Of a DNA stretch of 64,000 nucleotides, positions 18,066-27,143 are shown piece after piece. The stretch comes from Terriglobia bacterium (GTDB taxonomy: Bacteria; Acidobacteriota; Terriglobia; Bryobacterales; Bryobacteraceae). The stretch is taken from contig JAIQFK010000009.1 in the NCBI GenBank assembly GCA_020073305.1, positions 62,001 to 126,000 on the forward strand, given 5' to 3'. How positions within the stretch are numbered: position 1 is the first letter of the stretch; each line of letters starts with the position of its first letter. The translations under genes were made by a program, and so were the position numbers. Under the pieces are notes generated by a model. That model did no database searches. It was not told the origin of the DNA and worked only from the letters and a program-made list of their open reading frames with translations.

Positions 18066-18148
18066 GGTCACCTGGCGAAAGCCAGTTACCGAGTCTGCGG
18101 CTCCGGTGCCGCCGCTGTTAAGGTTACCAGGCTGGCTGGTTAGCCTGG
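18066..18148 (+). ncRNA. Candidate structured leader RNA: three hairpins upstream of DUF1592 gene
   Basis: Three compact hairpins follow each other. CTGGC (18072-18076) and GCCAG (18081-18085) enclose a GAAA tetraloop, extended by GGT (18066-18068) and ACC (18088-18090) across an internal loop. GCGGC (18097-18101) pairs with GCCGC (18108-18112). CCAGGCT (18127-18133) pairs with AGCCTGG (18142-18148). No T-run follows, so it is not a plain terminator. It lies 107 bp before the ATG at 18255. I could not match it to a riboswitch class I know. Confidence 0.35.
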
Positions 18149-18254
18149 AGCCTAACATTCGCAGCTCTGGCGCCAAAAGCGAAACCAATTGTGCCATCAT
18201 ATTACAATGTTCGTCGTTAACGTTCACGCGAGGCCCGTCTCCGGTTAACGGCAT

Positions 18255-20273
18255 ATGCGGACGCCCGTTCGAGTCCTGAATCTTGGTGTTCAGATCTGGG
18301 CCGTGTTCGCCGCGACCGCCAGCGGGGTCTTTGGGCAGCAGGTTTCGTTTAGCCTGCAAGTCTTCCCGGTATTTGAAAAAGCCGGCTGCCCAAATTGCCA
18401 TAATCCCAACGGCGTGGCCTCGGCGACAAGGCTCCACTTCCCGGACGAAGACGCGCCGAAACCCCGGATTGAGGCGTTCGGAAGGTCCCTCGTCGATCTC
18501 GTCGACCGCAACGCTCCCGATGGCTCCCTTCTTTTGCTAAAGCCCACCAATCGGGTTCCGCACGGCGGCGGGGTCAGAATTGCCAGGAACAGCCCGGAAG
18601 AAGCGACGCTGAAAGCGTGGATCGCTTACCTGACCACGCTGTCGGGTTCGGAGCTTGCCGGCGCACTCAAGTACAAACAGGAAGAAGCCGCGGGCCGAGG
18701 CGTGGCACCCACGGCAGTGTTGCGCCGCCTGACACACAGCCAGTACAACAACACGGTTCACGATCTGCTGCACGAGGCCAGTAGCCCTGCCGGCCAGTTC
18801 CCGTTGGAAGATTTTGTCAACGGCTTCAAAGACCAATACGAAGCTCTCTCTATTTCCCCTATCCAGGGTGAAGCGTATGCACTGGCAGCCGAACGGCTCG
18901 CGGCAAACGCATTCCGGCGCGGCGATTCTCGCGGCTTGCTCGCATGCAAGCCCGATGCGGCCGATTCCACATGCGGCGCCAGGTTCGTACAGTCCTTCGG
19001 CCTCAGGGCTTTTCGGCGGCCGCTCACAGTACACGAAATGGCGCGCTATGGCGCCCTTTTCAGCACGCAGAAGGACGTGATCAAGGGCGCCCAATTGGTC
19101 ATCGAGGCCATGCTGCAATCCCCGAATTTCCTCTTCTGGCTCGACGAAACGCCGAATCCCCAGTGGAAACCGTATGCGACCGCCTCCCGGCTTTCGTACT
19201 TCCTCTGGAACACCATGCCGGATGATGCCCTTCTCAACAGCGCGGCCCATGGCGAGTTGAGCACGCCCGACGGCTTGGAGCGGGTGGCCCGCCGCATGCT
19301 GGCTGATCCCAAGGCCAGGCAGGGCTTGGACGAGTTCGTCTCCGAATGGTTGCGTTTCGACCGCGTCACGACCGCGGCTCGCGAGCGGCGCATGTTCCCG
19401 CTTTTCAGCCGCGAGCTGGCAACGGCGATGACCGAGGAAGCCAAGCGGTTCATCGGAGATCTGGTTTGGAACGACAGGGATTTCACGGAAGCTTTCACGG
19501 CCAACCACAGCTTCATCAATTCCGACCTCGCCGCGGTTTACAAGGTGAGCCCTCCGGCCCGCGATTTTGACCGCGTGGAGTTTCCGCTGAAGGAGGATCG
19601 CGCCGGCCTCTTGGGTCAAGCTCTGTTTCTCACCCTCACCAGCAAGCCGGAAGGCACGGCGCCGACCGGCCGCGGCTTGTTCGTTCGCGAGCAGTTTCTC
19701 TGCCAGCACGTACCGCCGCCTCCACCTGGGGTTGATACGAACCTTCCACCGGTCGAAGAATCACGGCCGATGACCAATCGCGACCGGATGGCCCTGCACG
19801 CGACCAATAAAATGTGCGCCGGCTGTCACAGCCTCATCGATCCGATCGGCTTCGCCTTCGAGAAGTTCGACGCCATCGGGATGTACCATGACAAAGCTCA
19901 GTTGCTGTTCATGCCGGTAGTGCAAGACGCGGTTAAGGCACGCTCGGCCAAACCCAGGGAGGTCTATCTGGATGTCGACACCACCGGCGTGATCACGGGC
20001 CTGAAGGACGCGCGGTTCACGAACCCAAGGGAGATCGGCGAGCTGCTGGCGCATACTGCGGAATGCCAGGAGTGCATGGTGAAGCAGGTCTTCCGCTACA
20101 TGGCCGGCCGGCTGGAGACGCCCGCGGACCGGCCGGCGCTGCATCGCGCATTTGAGGATTTTCGCAACTCGCATTTCCGCTTTAAAGAGATGTTAGTATC
20201 GCTAGTCATGGGGCGGGAAGTTTCCCCCGCCGGCAAGGACTTCCATGTCGCACGTAATTACCAAACGCAGTAG
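18255..20273 (+). CDS. Exported DUF1592/DUF1588/DUF1585 protein with cytochrome-c-type CxxCH motifs
   Basis: A 672-residue protein with a signal peptide (about 1-27). It carries a heme-binding-type motif CPNCH (45-49) in an N-terminal cytochrome-like region, then the domain series known from large Planctomycete and Acidobacterial proteins: a DUF1587-like part around [19 protein letters not shown]1592 ([15 protein letters not shown] to the middle), DUF1588 with a second CAGCH (521-525) in [19 protein letters not shown], and a DUF1585-like end ([14 protein letters not shown]). It should be exported and bind c-type heme; the substrate is unknown. Its last 29 bp overlap the start of the DUF1552 gene, the usual partner, so the two are probably made together. 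The SD before the ATG is weak. Confidence 0.85.
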   Translation: MRTPVRVLNLGVQIWAVFAATASGVFGQQVSFSLQVFPVFEKAGCPNCHNPNGVASATRLHFPDEDAPKPRIEAFGRSLVDLVDRNAPDGSLLLLKPTNRVPHGGGVRIARNSPEEATLKAWIAYLTTLSGSELAGALKYKQEEAAGRGVAPTAVLRRLTHSQYNNTVHDLLHEASSPAGQFPLEDFVNGFKDQYEALSISPIQGEAYALAAERLAANAFRRGDSRGLLACKPDAADSTCGARFVQSFGLRAFRRPLTVHEMARYGALFSTQKDVIKGAQLVIEAMLQSPNFLFWLDETPNPQWKPYATASRLSYFLWNTMPDDALLNSAAHGELSTPDGLERVARRMLADPKARQGLDEFVSEWLRFDRVTTAARERRMFPLFSRELATAMTEEAKRFIGDLVWNDRDFTEAFTANHSFINSDLAAVYKVSPPARDFDRVEFPLKEDRAGLLGQALFLTLTSKPEGTAPTGRGLFVREQFLCQHVPPPPPGVDTNLPPVEESRPMTNRDRMALHATNKMCAGCHSLIDPIGFAFEKFDAIGMYHDKAQLLFMPVVQDAVKARSAKPREVYLDVDTTGVITGLKDARFTNPREIGELLAHTAECQECMVKQVFRYMAGRLETPADRPALHRAFEDFRNSHFRFKEMLVSLVMGREVSPAGKDFHVARNYQTQ

Positions 20274-21582
20274 GTTATCGCGCCGGATCTTTCTGAAGGG
20301 TCTGTCGCTTTCGCAGGCGCCAGTGCTTGTGGGACTGCCGCCGCTGGTTTCCATGTTTAACGGCACGGGCACGGCGTACGCGGCCGAAACGACGACGCCG
20401 AGAAACGCTCCCATGGAGAAGCGGTTTGTGTTTTGGTTTAACGGCAATGGAATTCCGGAGCGCTACTGGATTCCGAACCGCGCGGGCGCCAACTATGATC
20501 TGACCCCGTGTCTCACGCCGCTGGCGCGATTGCACGATGAAGTCCTGGTGCTGAGCGGCCTCGACAACTCCGCCGTGGGCGGCTCCAATGGCGATGGTCA
20601 TTCCGGCTCCATGAGCGCGCTGATGACCTGCACGCGTTACACCGGGCGAGGCCCCGGAGGCCCTTCTTTCGACCAGATGCTGGCGCGCCGGATGGCCGAG
20701 AACACTCGCTTTCGCTCCTTGCAGATCGGGGTTTCGCAGGAATCGTTCGGCGGTTCCATCCAGAAGAACATGAGTTGGACAGGCCCGGACCGCCCCTTGC
20801 CTCCCGAGGAGATTCCGCACCGGCTGTTCGATCGTTTGTTTGGCGCCAGGGACGAAGGCTGGGTCAACCGGCAGCGAAGCATTCTGGACGCGGTTCAAGG
20901 GGACGCCGCGGAACTTCGCAAGGGCCTACCCAAAGAGGACGAACTGCGCCTGGATGAGCACCTGGCGTCGATTCGCGATCTGGAGCGCGCCATCGCCTCG
21001 CTGCCGCCTGAGTATCGTCTGGTGCCGAAGCCTGACGAAGACTTCGATATGAAGGACTGGCCACGCATCGCGAAGATTCAGAGCGATCTGTTGGCCTATG
21101 CCCTGGCGACCCGGCAAACGCGCGTCGCCAGCTACATGCTCACCAAATGCCAGGGCCTGGCGCGGTTTCCCTGGCTTGGCCACACCGCCGCCCGGCATCA
21201 CGACTACACGCATGCGGACGGTAAGGCTCCTGGTGAAGAGGGCGCCCAAGGCCAGCGCATTCTCCGCGACATATGCCGCTGGCACGTCGAAGAGTTCGCG
21301 TACCTGGTCGCCAAGCTAAAGTCGATCCCGGAAGGCGCCGGAACCCTTCTCGACAACACGGTCCTGGTGTATGTTCACGAGCACGCAGAAGCCGGCATTC
21401 ACAAGAACAGCGGCGTCATCGCACTGATCGCGGGAAGCAAGGAAAAACTGGCGCACGGGCGTCATATCCGGATGGCCGGCACCATCGGGGACCTCTACCA
21501 GACGGTAGCCGACGACGTGTTGAACGTCGGACTCGGCTCGTTCCCCGCGGCCAGCCGCCATCTGACCCAGATATTGGCTTGA
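20245..21582 (+). CDS. Exported DUF1552 protein
   Basis: A 445-residue protein with a twin-arginine signal ([11 protein letters not shown], residues 12-22, then a hydrophobic stretch). The rest matches the DUF1552 family: [15 protein letters not shown], a [13 protein letters not shown] block, [13 protein letters not shown] and a His-rich part ([11 protein letters not shown]) that may bind metal. DUF1552 proteins typically accompany DUF1592 cytochromes. Here the start lies inside the end of the DUF1592 gene (29-bp overlap), which supports an exported two-protein unit. Biochemical function unknown. The leucine-rich-repeat gene starts 18 bp downstream. Confidence 0.85.
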   Translation: MSHVITKRSRLSRRIFLKGLSLSQAPVLVGLPPLVSMFNGTGTAYAAETTTPRNAPMEKRFVFWFNGNGIPERYWIPNRAGANYDLTPCLTPLARLHDEVLVLSGLDNSAVGGSNGDGHSGSMSALMTCTRYTGRGPGGPSFDQMLARRMAENTRFRSLQIGVSQESFGGSIQKNMSWTGPDRPLPPEEIPHRLFDRLFGARDEGWVNRQRSILDAVQGDAAELRKGLPKEDELRLDEHLASIRDLERAIASLPPEYRLVPKPDEDFDMKDWPRIAKIQSDLLAYALATRQTRVASYMLTKCQGLARFPWLGHTAARHHDYTHADGKAPGEEGAQGQRILRDICRWHVEEFAYLVAKLKSIPEGAGTLLDNTVLVYVHEHAEAGIHKNSGVIALIAGSKEKLAHGRHIRMAGTIGDLYQTVADDVLNVGLGSFPAASRHLTQILA

Positions 21583-21600
21583 GCGTTTTAAATCGCCCGC

Positions 21601-23625
21601 ATGGCGTGGATTCATAAAATCCTCTGTGGAATGACGGCGGCGGCGCTCCTGGCGCTGCCGACCGCGGCGGAAATTGCGCCATCCGAGGAGCGCGACATCG
21701 CGCTGTGGATCATTCGCCTGGGCGGCAGCGTGATGGTCGATGGCATCGATCATCCCATCGCCGATCCGTTTGACTTGCCCGATCGTGATTTTCGGATCGT
21801 CGTCGTGGATATGCACGGCACGATCACGGCGCCCAAAGATCTGGAGCCGCTGAGCAAGCTGAGCCAGGTTCGCGAACTCTACATTCCCGCGCGGGTGTGG
21901 AGCCCGGTGAGCGATGTCAAGGCTCCATTTGCCGATGAATCCTTCCAGTACTACGGCGGAATGAAAAAGCTGGAGAAGTTCCAGGCGGGGCTGACGACGC
22001 TCGCCTGGCTGGACATTGGCGATGAAGGAGTCAAGCGCATGGCTCCATTGACCCAGCTCAAGGACTTGCGCGTGGCTCTCACCACGATCAAGGACCCGAA
22101 ATGTTTCGAGGCCCTTGTGAATCTGGAGTCGCTGGATCTTAATGACACTTACGTCCGGGACTCCTCTTTAGCTCCTGTCGCCAACATGAAGGATTTGCGC
22201 CGGCTGACGCTGGTGGGCACGTTGATCACCGACGACGGTCTCAAGTACCTGCGCGACTTGACCAAGCTCGAGGAACTGGATCTCTACGGTGTCAAGATTA
22301 CCGACGACGGCGTTGAACATCTGCGCAAACTGACCGCCTTGCGCAAGCTGAACCTGTTGGGTGCGCAGATTACGGACGCCAGTGCGGACATTCTGGCGCA
22401 GTTTACCGAGCTTCGCGAACTGAACCTTTATCGCAGCCGGATTACCAACGCGGGATTGGACAAGCTCCGCCGCCTGCCCCATCTGGAAGAGCTTGACCTG
22501 CGCTATAGCGCCGTCACGAATTCCGGCGTTGACGCCATTCGTACCGCCCGGCCCAAATGCCGGGTGAGTTTCGTGAACGCCGCTCCGCCGCCCGCCGGGC
22601 AGCGTTCCGAGACCAAGCCGGCGGACCGCAGTGAGCCCTCTGTCGCGCGGTGGATCCAGTCCATGGGAGGCGAGGCGCGCGTGGCCGACGGCCGGATCCA
22701 ATCCATTTCGCTAGCCCGGTTGCCGTTCGCCGACAAGCAAATGAAATGCCTGGCAGGTTTGGCGGGGCTGGAGAAGCTGAACCTGGAAGCCACGGATGTC
22801 AGCGACCTGGGGCTGGAGTCCCTGGAGAACCTGGCCAGCCTTCGCGAGGTCAACCTGAGCTTCACCTCTGTTTCGGATCGGGGTCTGGTGCATTTGGCGC
22901 GCTTGAGGAACCTCCGCCGTCTCATGCTGGCGGGGCTGCAGCTCAATGCCGCGGGTTTCTCGCACTTGACTGGGTTGACGGCTCTGGAGGAACTGGACTT
23001 GACCAGTACGCCCGTCACGGATGAGGGATTGGGGCACATTGCCGAGCTAAAGACGCTCGCGCGGCTGGGCCTGAGCAATTCCGACATTAGCGATAAAGGG
23101 CTCGATCACCTGGTGAAATTGACGAGTCTGCGTTCGCTCGATCTCCGCGGCGTGGATGTGAGTGATGCCGGTATGGCGACGCTGGCTGCCGTCAAGAGCG
23201 TCCGGAACTTGAATTTAGATTACGGCCGATTCACCGATAAAGGTGTGGCGCTGCTGGCCGGCCTCCCGAATCTGGAACGGCTGGACATGGTGCGCACGCG
23301 CGTGACCGACGCGGCTCTTGCATCGCTGGTGGCCGTCAAGACGCTGCAGTCGCTCAATCTCGACTATACGACCGTCAGCGACAAGGGCCTTGATCTCTTG
23401 AAGCAACTCCCCGATCTGAAGGAACTCAGCCTGGATCACACCAACGTCACCGATCACGGGGCTCCGGCTTTGGGCTCGATCACCACTCTGCAATCGCTCG
23501 ATCTCTACCACACGACAGTGTCCAAAAAGGCTTACGAGGGGCTGAAAGCAGCGATGCCGAGATGCCAGATTTTTTTTGATGAAGATTCGGGTCTGCCGGC
23601 GCGCCGGGGAGTGAAGGGATTTTGA
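21601..23625 (+). CDS. Exported leucine-rich repeat protein, two repeat blocks
   Basis: A 674-residue protein with a signal peptide (MAWIHKILCGMTAAALLALPTAA cut into about 23 residues). Two blocks of leucine-rich repeats (about 95-320 and 370-660) are separated by a Pro/Ala-rich linker near 325-345. Each repeat is about 24 residues of the type L..L..L.L..T.VTD.GL, as in TDDGLKYLRDLTKLEELDL, the bacterial LRR variant with Thr/Asp in the loop. Before each block lies a similar SVARWIQSMGGEARV-like segment (first copy DIALWIIRLGGSVMV), so the gene looks like an internal duplication. It should act as an exported binding protein. Spacing of 18 bp to DUF1552 and overlap with the next LRR gene suggest an operon. 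Confidence 0.85.
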   Translation: MAWIHKILCGMTAAALLALPTAAEIAPSEERDIALWIIRLGGSVMVDGIDHPIADPFDLPDRDFRIVVVDMHGTITAPKDLEPLSKLSQVRELYIPARVWSPVSDVKAPFADESFQYYGGMKKLEKFQAGLTTLAWLDIGDEGVKRMAPLTQLKDLRVALTTIKDPKCFEALVNLESLDLNDTYVRDSSLAPVANMKDLRRLTLVGTLITDDGLKYLRDLTKLEELDLYGVKITDDGVEHLRKLTALRKLNLLGAQITDASADILAQFTELRELNLYRSRITNAGLDKLRRLPHLEELDLRYSAVTNSGVDAIRTARPKCRVSFVNAAPPPAGQRSETKPADRSEPSVARWIQSMGGEARVADGRIQSISLARLPFADKQMKCLAGLAGLEKLNLEATDVSDLGLESLENLASLREVNLSFTSVSDRGLVHLARLRNLRRLMLAGLQLNAAGFSHLTGLTALEELDLTSTPVTDEGLGHIAELKTLARLGLSNSDISDKGLDHLVKLTSLRSLDLRGVDVSDAGMATLAAVKSVRNLNLDYGRFTDKGVALLAGLPNLERLDMVRTRVTDAALASLVAVKTLQSLNLDYTTVSDKGLDLLKQLPDLKELSLDHTNVTDHGAPALGSITTLQSLDLYHTTVSKKAYEGLKAAMPRCQIFFDEDSGLPARRGVKGF

Positions 23626-23645
23626 CTCGAGAGAAGGCCATCCCG

Positions 23646-24602
23646 ATGCGCGGGGTGCTCGTGCTCTGGATCGCCGGTACCGCGCTGCCTGCTTCCGATC
23701 CGACGGATTGGATATCCGCCTTGGGCGGCAAGGTCAAGCAAGACCGGGCCGGGAACGTTGTGGCGGTCGACCTTCGCGGGAGCTGGATCCACGACTCAGA
23801 AATGATCGAGCTCGCGCGCATGCCGCTGCTCGAAAAGCTCGATCTGTCACACACGCGTGTTTCCGATGAAGGGATGTTATATCTGAGGCCAGCGCCCAGG
23901 ATCACCGACCTGAATCTCTACTATGCCGAGCAGATTACCGATCAGGGGCTGAACGCGATCAAGGACTGGAAGCGCCTCAAGCGCCTGAACGTGCGGGGGA
24001 CGCGCACCTCTGATGGCACTCTGGAAATCATCAGCCGCCTGACGCAGTTGGAGGCGCTGGACATCGCCAACACTCCTACCACCGACAACGGCCTCGATTC
24101 CTTAATAACGCTCGTCAACCTGAAAGAACTTTCGCTCGGACGGAGGCGTGAGAGCGACAATGAGGTTGAAGTGCTGCGGCTGCTGCCCACGCTGACGTAT
24201 CTGAATCTAAGCGGGCCGGCAGGCGCCGAACGTCCCGACACGACTTATCGCAAGGCGCGCGAATCGGGCCCGATGCGCGCAGACCTTGTGCACGCGATCG
24301 CAGAGCTTAAAGACCTGCGCGTGCTCAAGCTCGGCTATTCGAACATCGGCGCCGATGGTCTGCGGACCCTGGTTGCCTTAGAGCACGTAGAGCGGTTGGG
24401 TCTGGAGGCTTGCCAGAAGATCGACGATGAGGCCGTGGCGGAGCTGGCGAATTGGAAAAACCTCACGTACGTCGATCTTCAGGACACCAAGGTAACGGAG
24501 AAGGGCGTAGAGGCGTTGCGGAAGGCCAAGCCCGGAATAAGGATCCTTTGGCCAACCGCGCTCCAGCCATCCCAGGGCAGTCGTACCGAGGCCGGTCGCT
24601 GA
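23646..24602 (+). CDS. Exported leucine-rich repeat protein
   Basis: A 318-residue protein with signal peptide MRGVLVLWIAGTALPAS followed by DPTDWISALGGKVKQDRAG, the same kind of capping segment as in the preceding gene, and about nine leucine-rich repeats (for example EMIELARMPLLEKLDLSHT). The longest frame starts with TTG at 23622, overlapping the previous stop, but the ATG at 23646 has GAGAAGG 8 nt upstream and begins the signal peptide, so it is preferred. It is a paralogue of one half of the larger LRR gene, and ends convergently with the DinB-like gene. Function probably protein binding; the ligand is unknown. Confidence 0.83.
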   Translation: MRGVLVLWIAGTALPASDPTDWISALGGKVKQDRAGNVVAVDLRGSWIHDSEMIELARMPLLEKLDLSHTRVSDEGMLYLRPAPRITDLNLYYAEQITDQGLNAIKDWKRLKRLNVRGTRTSDGTLEIISRLTQLEALDIANTPTTDNGLDSLITLVNLKELSLGRRRESDNEVEVLRLLPTLTYLNLSGPAGAERPDTTYRKARESGPMRADLVHAIAELKDLRVLKLGYSNIGADGLRTLVALEHVERLGLEACQKIDDEAVAELANWKNLTYVDLQDTKVTEKGVEALRKAKPGIRILWPTALQPSQGSRTEAGR

Positions 24603-24630
24603 AGTGCAGTTGACCGGGCCAATTCACTTC
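24601..24630. terminator. Possible bidirectional terminator hairpin between convergent genes
   Basis: A 30-bp imperfect palindrome (11 of 15 positions pair; outer arms GAAGTG and CACTTC) spans both stop codons of the convergent LRR and DinB genes. No T-run is present, so efficiency is doubtful. Confidence 0.35.
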
Positions 24631-25147
24631 AGAAGATGTAGGACGGAGGCCTGATGCCTTTGTCGCGAAGGTAGATTTCAGCCTGGCCGCGATGGTGCGC
24701 CACGTGGACATACATGGCGAGAAGAATTTCTCGCCCGAGAAGCCGGCCGTCAGGAGAGTCGTGATAATTGCTGAGCTGCTCATCCGTCAGGTTGGGGATC
24801 ACGGTGGAGCAATAGTCGAAGGAGCTGCCCAGGAACTTGACGACGGCGTTCTTGTCGGTGTCTGTGGGTGACGGCATGGCAGGGGCGGCGGAGTCCTTTA
24901 GGCCGGCACAGAAGGCGTAGTTGGTGCTCGCGATGTGCGACATCAATGCGCCGAAGCTCATGGATTCAGGGTGGGGGCGGAAAGTATACTGGTCCGGCGG
25001 CATGGTCCCGGCGACGGCGACCGACAATTTGCCGAGAGCGCCAAAGTGCCGGGAGTATTCCGCGGCGGATGTCGCCCCGGTGACATCCGCGGCGAATAGT
25101 GAAAGGGCAACCGGAAAGGCGAGAGCGACCACGGCACGAGTTATCAC
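24629..25147 (-). CDS. Exported DinB-family protein
   Basis: A 172-residue protein beginning with a signal peptide (ITRAVVALAFPVALSLFAAD) followed by a DinB-like four-helix bundle (YSRHFGALGKLSVAVAGTM, GALMSHIASTNYAFCAG, MYVHVAHHRGQAEIYLRDKGI). The three metal-ligand-type histidines are in MSHIAS, and in the C-terminal VHVAHHRGQ. DinB_2 proteins are metal-dependent, often thiol-transferase-like; the substrate is unknown. The longest frame starts at 25189, but the GTG at 25147 has a strong SD (GAGGAGG, 5 nt) and begins the signal peptide directly. Export of a DinB protein is not the usual arrangement but occurs in Acidobacteria. Confidence 0.8.
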   Translation of the reverse strand: MITRAVVALAFPVALSLFAADVTGATSAAEYSRHFGALGKLSVAVAGTMPPDQYTFRPHPESMSFGALMSHIASTNYAFCAGLKDSAAPAMPSPTDTDKNAVVKFLGSSFDYCSTVIPNLTDEQLSNYHDSPDGRLLGREILLAMYVHVAHHRGQAEIYLRDKGIRPPSYIF

Positions 25148-25292
25148 GTCGACCTCCTCGATGGACAGGGAAACCGGCGCTTGGGGCATACGGAAACCCG
25201 GCGCTGGAAGATTGGACGGTTGTCAGGCCCGTTCCGTTAGCACACGCGAGTTCACCCAGCCGTTGGTGCGCAGCGCGAACGGCTCCTGGCGC

Positions 25293-25643
25293 TTACACGG
25301 GTCGGGGATCGGCTGATGCCTCCGCTGCCGCGCCGCCACGGCTATACAGGCCGGTCATACCCTGGCGGAATTTTTCGCGCTCCTCAGGAGTCATCTGTTC
25401 CCAGCGGGCGCTCATCCGGCGCCTCCAGTGCCCGCCGTAGCCCGGCCGGCCGCGAAATCCTCCGAACAGGATCTTGCTGAGGATCAGAATTCCTAAAGCT
25501 TGCCAAAAAGTGATCGTGCGTGCTCCGAACACCGCCGGCGCCAACCAGTTCCATAGATTCATCACTACGAAACCGAAGACCACAACGGCCGTGATCCCCA
25601 TCGCCCCGATTTTCACTGCTCTTGCTACCCATTTTGCTTTCAT
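25293..25643 (-). CDS. Small membrane protein downstream of ECF sigma factor
   Basis: A 116-residue protein with two apolar segments, about 13-35 and 42-62 (ITFWQALGILILSKILFGGF), then a basic/Gly-rich segment and a C-terminal amphipathic part WEQMTPEEREKFRQGM. I do not recognise a family. It starts 10 bp after the stop of an ECF sigma gene, with the SD GAGGA, and is therefore probably co-transcribed with it. Position and topology would suit an anti-sigma-like or sensory partner, but there is no zinc-binding anti-sigma motif, and the EEREKFRQ segment resembles that of small metal-responsive periplasmic proteins only in composition. Confidence 0.65.
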   Translation of the reverse strand: MKAKWVARAVKIGAMGITAVVVFGFVVMNLWNWLAPAVFGARTITFWQALGILILSKILFGGFRGRPGYGGHWRRRMSARWEQMTPEEREKFRQGMTGLYSRGGAAAEASADPRPV

Positions 25644-25653
25644 GTTCTAGTCC

Positions 25654-26250
25654 TCATACACTTCGAAACTCCTCGTAGATGGCCCGCAGACGGCGCCGCA
25701 AATGAAGAACCGCATAACGCTTACGCGACAGTAGAGTGTTGATGCTCAGCCCCGTCTCATCGGCAAGCTGCTTGAAACTGCGGCCGTCCATTTCGTGCGC
25801 GATGAATACGTCGCGCTGCTCTTCCGGAAGTTCCTCCAACGCGGTGTCGAGTTCTTCAAGAAGTACCCTCCGCGAGTATTGGGCTTCCGGTCCGGCATCG
25901 GGCGAAGGGAGCAGGTCTTCGAGCCGCAGCGCCTCTTCTTCGTTTGCGCCCGCCAAAACCTCGCTCAACGCTTCCGGCTTTCTCTTGCGGAAGCGATCGA
26001 TGATGCGGTTCCGCGCCACGCGATAGAGCCAGGCGCCAACCTGCTCGACGGGCCTCATCAACCGGTACGCTTCTGTCAGTTCGTAGAACACATCTTGCAG
26101 GATGTCTTCGGCATCTCCTTGGTCGTCTACCCGCTTCCGAATGAATTGGAACAGTCGCCGCCGCTCTCGCTCAATGACTTCCGAAATGCGCCGATTCTGG
26201 TCGGTGCGCTGCTCCACGTGTTCGGCTGCGATGCTCAGCACATCCTCCAT
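25654..26250 (-). CDS. ECF-type RNA polymerase sigma factor
   Basis: A 198-residue sigma-70 family protein. Region 2 has FQFIRKRVDDQGDAEDILQDVF (cut here for length: the DAEDILQDVF core binds RNA polymerase) and LYRVARNRIIDRFRKRK for -10 recognition; region 4 has LPEEQRDVFIAHEMDGRSF and the helix-turn-helix LADETGLSINTLLSRKRYA for -35 recognition. Regions 1 and 3 are missing, as in ECF factors. An Asp/Glu-rich linker (about 105-125) joins the two regions. The downstream gene, 10 bp away, encodes a small membrane protein, a possible regulator. A candidate promoter lies at 26282-26311. Confidence 0.9.
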   Translation of the reverse strand: MEDVLSIAAEHVEQRTDQNRRISEVIERERRRLFQFIRKRVDDQGDAEDILQDVFYELTEAYRLMRPVEQVGAWLYRVARNRIIDRFRKRKPEALSEVLAGANEEEALRLEDLLPSPDAGPEAQYSRRVLLEELDTALEELPEEQRDVFIAHEMDGRSFKQLADETGLSINTLLSRKRYAVLHLRRRLRAIYEEFRSV

Positions 26251-26281
26251 CTACCTTGGTAGACGAACGAGCAGGCTTGAT

Positions 26282-26311
26282 ATTCTATCCAAGCCCAAAA
26301 ATTGCACTCAA
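26282..26311 (-). promoter_or_regulatory. Possible sigma-70 promoter of the ECF sigma operon
   Basis: On the minus strand TTGAGT (26311-26306), an 18-bp spacer and TAGAAT (26287-26282) lie 32 bp before the start codon. Match by eye only. Confidence 0.42.
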
Positions 26312-26383
26312 ATGGACTAGATCGCGGTTTCGGGATTCACTGATCTACATGCGCCAGGATGATGTGAACGCGGGCGAAGTCCA

Positions 26384-26399
26384 GTCACGTCGACGTGAC
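26384..26399. promoter_or_regulatory. 16-bp perfect palindrome, possible operator
   Basis: GTCACGTC followed directly by GACGTGAC, in the 275-bp space between the ECF sigma operon and the rightward gene at 26526. Such a site would suit a dimeric regulator; no regulator can be assigned. Confidence 0.4.
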
Positions 26400-26525
26400 C
26401 GGCCAGGCTTGCCGCGGTGAAGGCGCGAATGGCCGCCCGGTTTTCGAGAGCGGAATTCTTCAAAAATCCCCTCGGTTGCACGGAGCCACCAGCCAATGAG
26501 AGACTCTTAGCGAAAAGGACTTGAT

Positions 26526-27101
26526 GTGAATAAGACGATCATACTTTGGGCTGGTCTCGTGGCATCAACGGCGGCTGCCGCTGAGGTGCCGTCTCCGGAG
26601 GTCCAGATTGCTGCCGCGGTCCTTGCCGCGCCCGCGGAGTTGCGTGAGGGCGCGGCCGTGCTTGGCTACAACCCGCAGGGCGAGCTAGTCCGGCTTCGCG
26701 AGGGCAAGAACGAACTCATCTGCCTCGCGAACAACCCCAACAATGCTCGATTCAGCGTCGCCTGTTACCATCGCGATCTCGAGCCATACATGGCTCGCGG
26801 CCGTGAACTTCTGGCTCAAAAGGTGACCGGCCAGAAGCGCAACGACATTCGCTGGAAGGAGGTTGCGGACGGGAAACTCGCCATGCCGCGCGAGCCTCGA
26901 ACGCTTTACGTTCTTACCGGTACCGGCTTCGACGCCACCAGTGGCAAGGTGACGGACCCCTACTTGCGATGGGTCATCTACACTCCGTTTGCCACGCCGG
27001 AATCCACGGGACTCTCGACCAAGCCGAGCGACAGCGCGCCCTGGCTGATGTCCCCCGGTACGGCGGGCGCGCACATCATGATCAGCCCCCCGAAGAAATA
27101 G
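26526..27101 (+). CDS. Exported hypothetical protein
   Basis: A 191-residue protein starting at a GTG with AAGGA 6 nt upstream; an ATG two bases before is followed at once by a stop. It has a signal peptide (MNKTIILWAGLVASTAAAA). The mature part holds EGAAVLGYNPQGELVRLREG, two cysteines (LICLANN and VACYHRD, possibly a disulfide) and WVIYTPFATPESTG. I do not recognise a family with confidence; it looks like a globular periplasmic protein. It is flanked by the ECF sigma operon, divergent, and by the RND pump gene, convergent, 42 bp away. Confidence 0.72.
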   Translation: MNKTIILWAGLVASTAAAAEVPSPEVQIAAAVLAAPAELREGAAVLGYNPQGELVRLREGKNELICLANNPNNARFSVACYHRDLEPYMARGRELLAQKVTGQKRNDIRWKEVADGKLAMPREPRTLYVLTGTGFDATSGKVTDPYLRWVIYTPFATPESTGLSTKPSDSAPWLMSPGTAGAHIMISPPKK

Positions 27102-27143
27102 ATTGAGCGGCTCAGCCGGCTGTCCCGCGCGCGCACGCCGGCC

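Noticed and set aside
18066-18148. c-di-GMP (GEMM) or cobalamin riboswitch
   Set aside because: The GAAA-capped hairpin and the UUACC stretch suggested GEMM, but the conserved CACGCA and the second-domain core are missing; no GCCACTG of cobalamin types.
18537-19709. 390-codon frame antisense to the DUF1592 gene
   Set aside because: It is a mirror of the DUF1592 coding frame; no SD and no domain.
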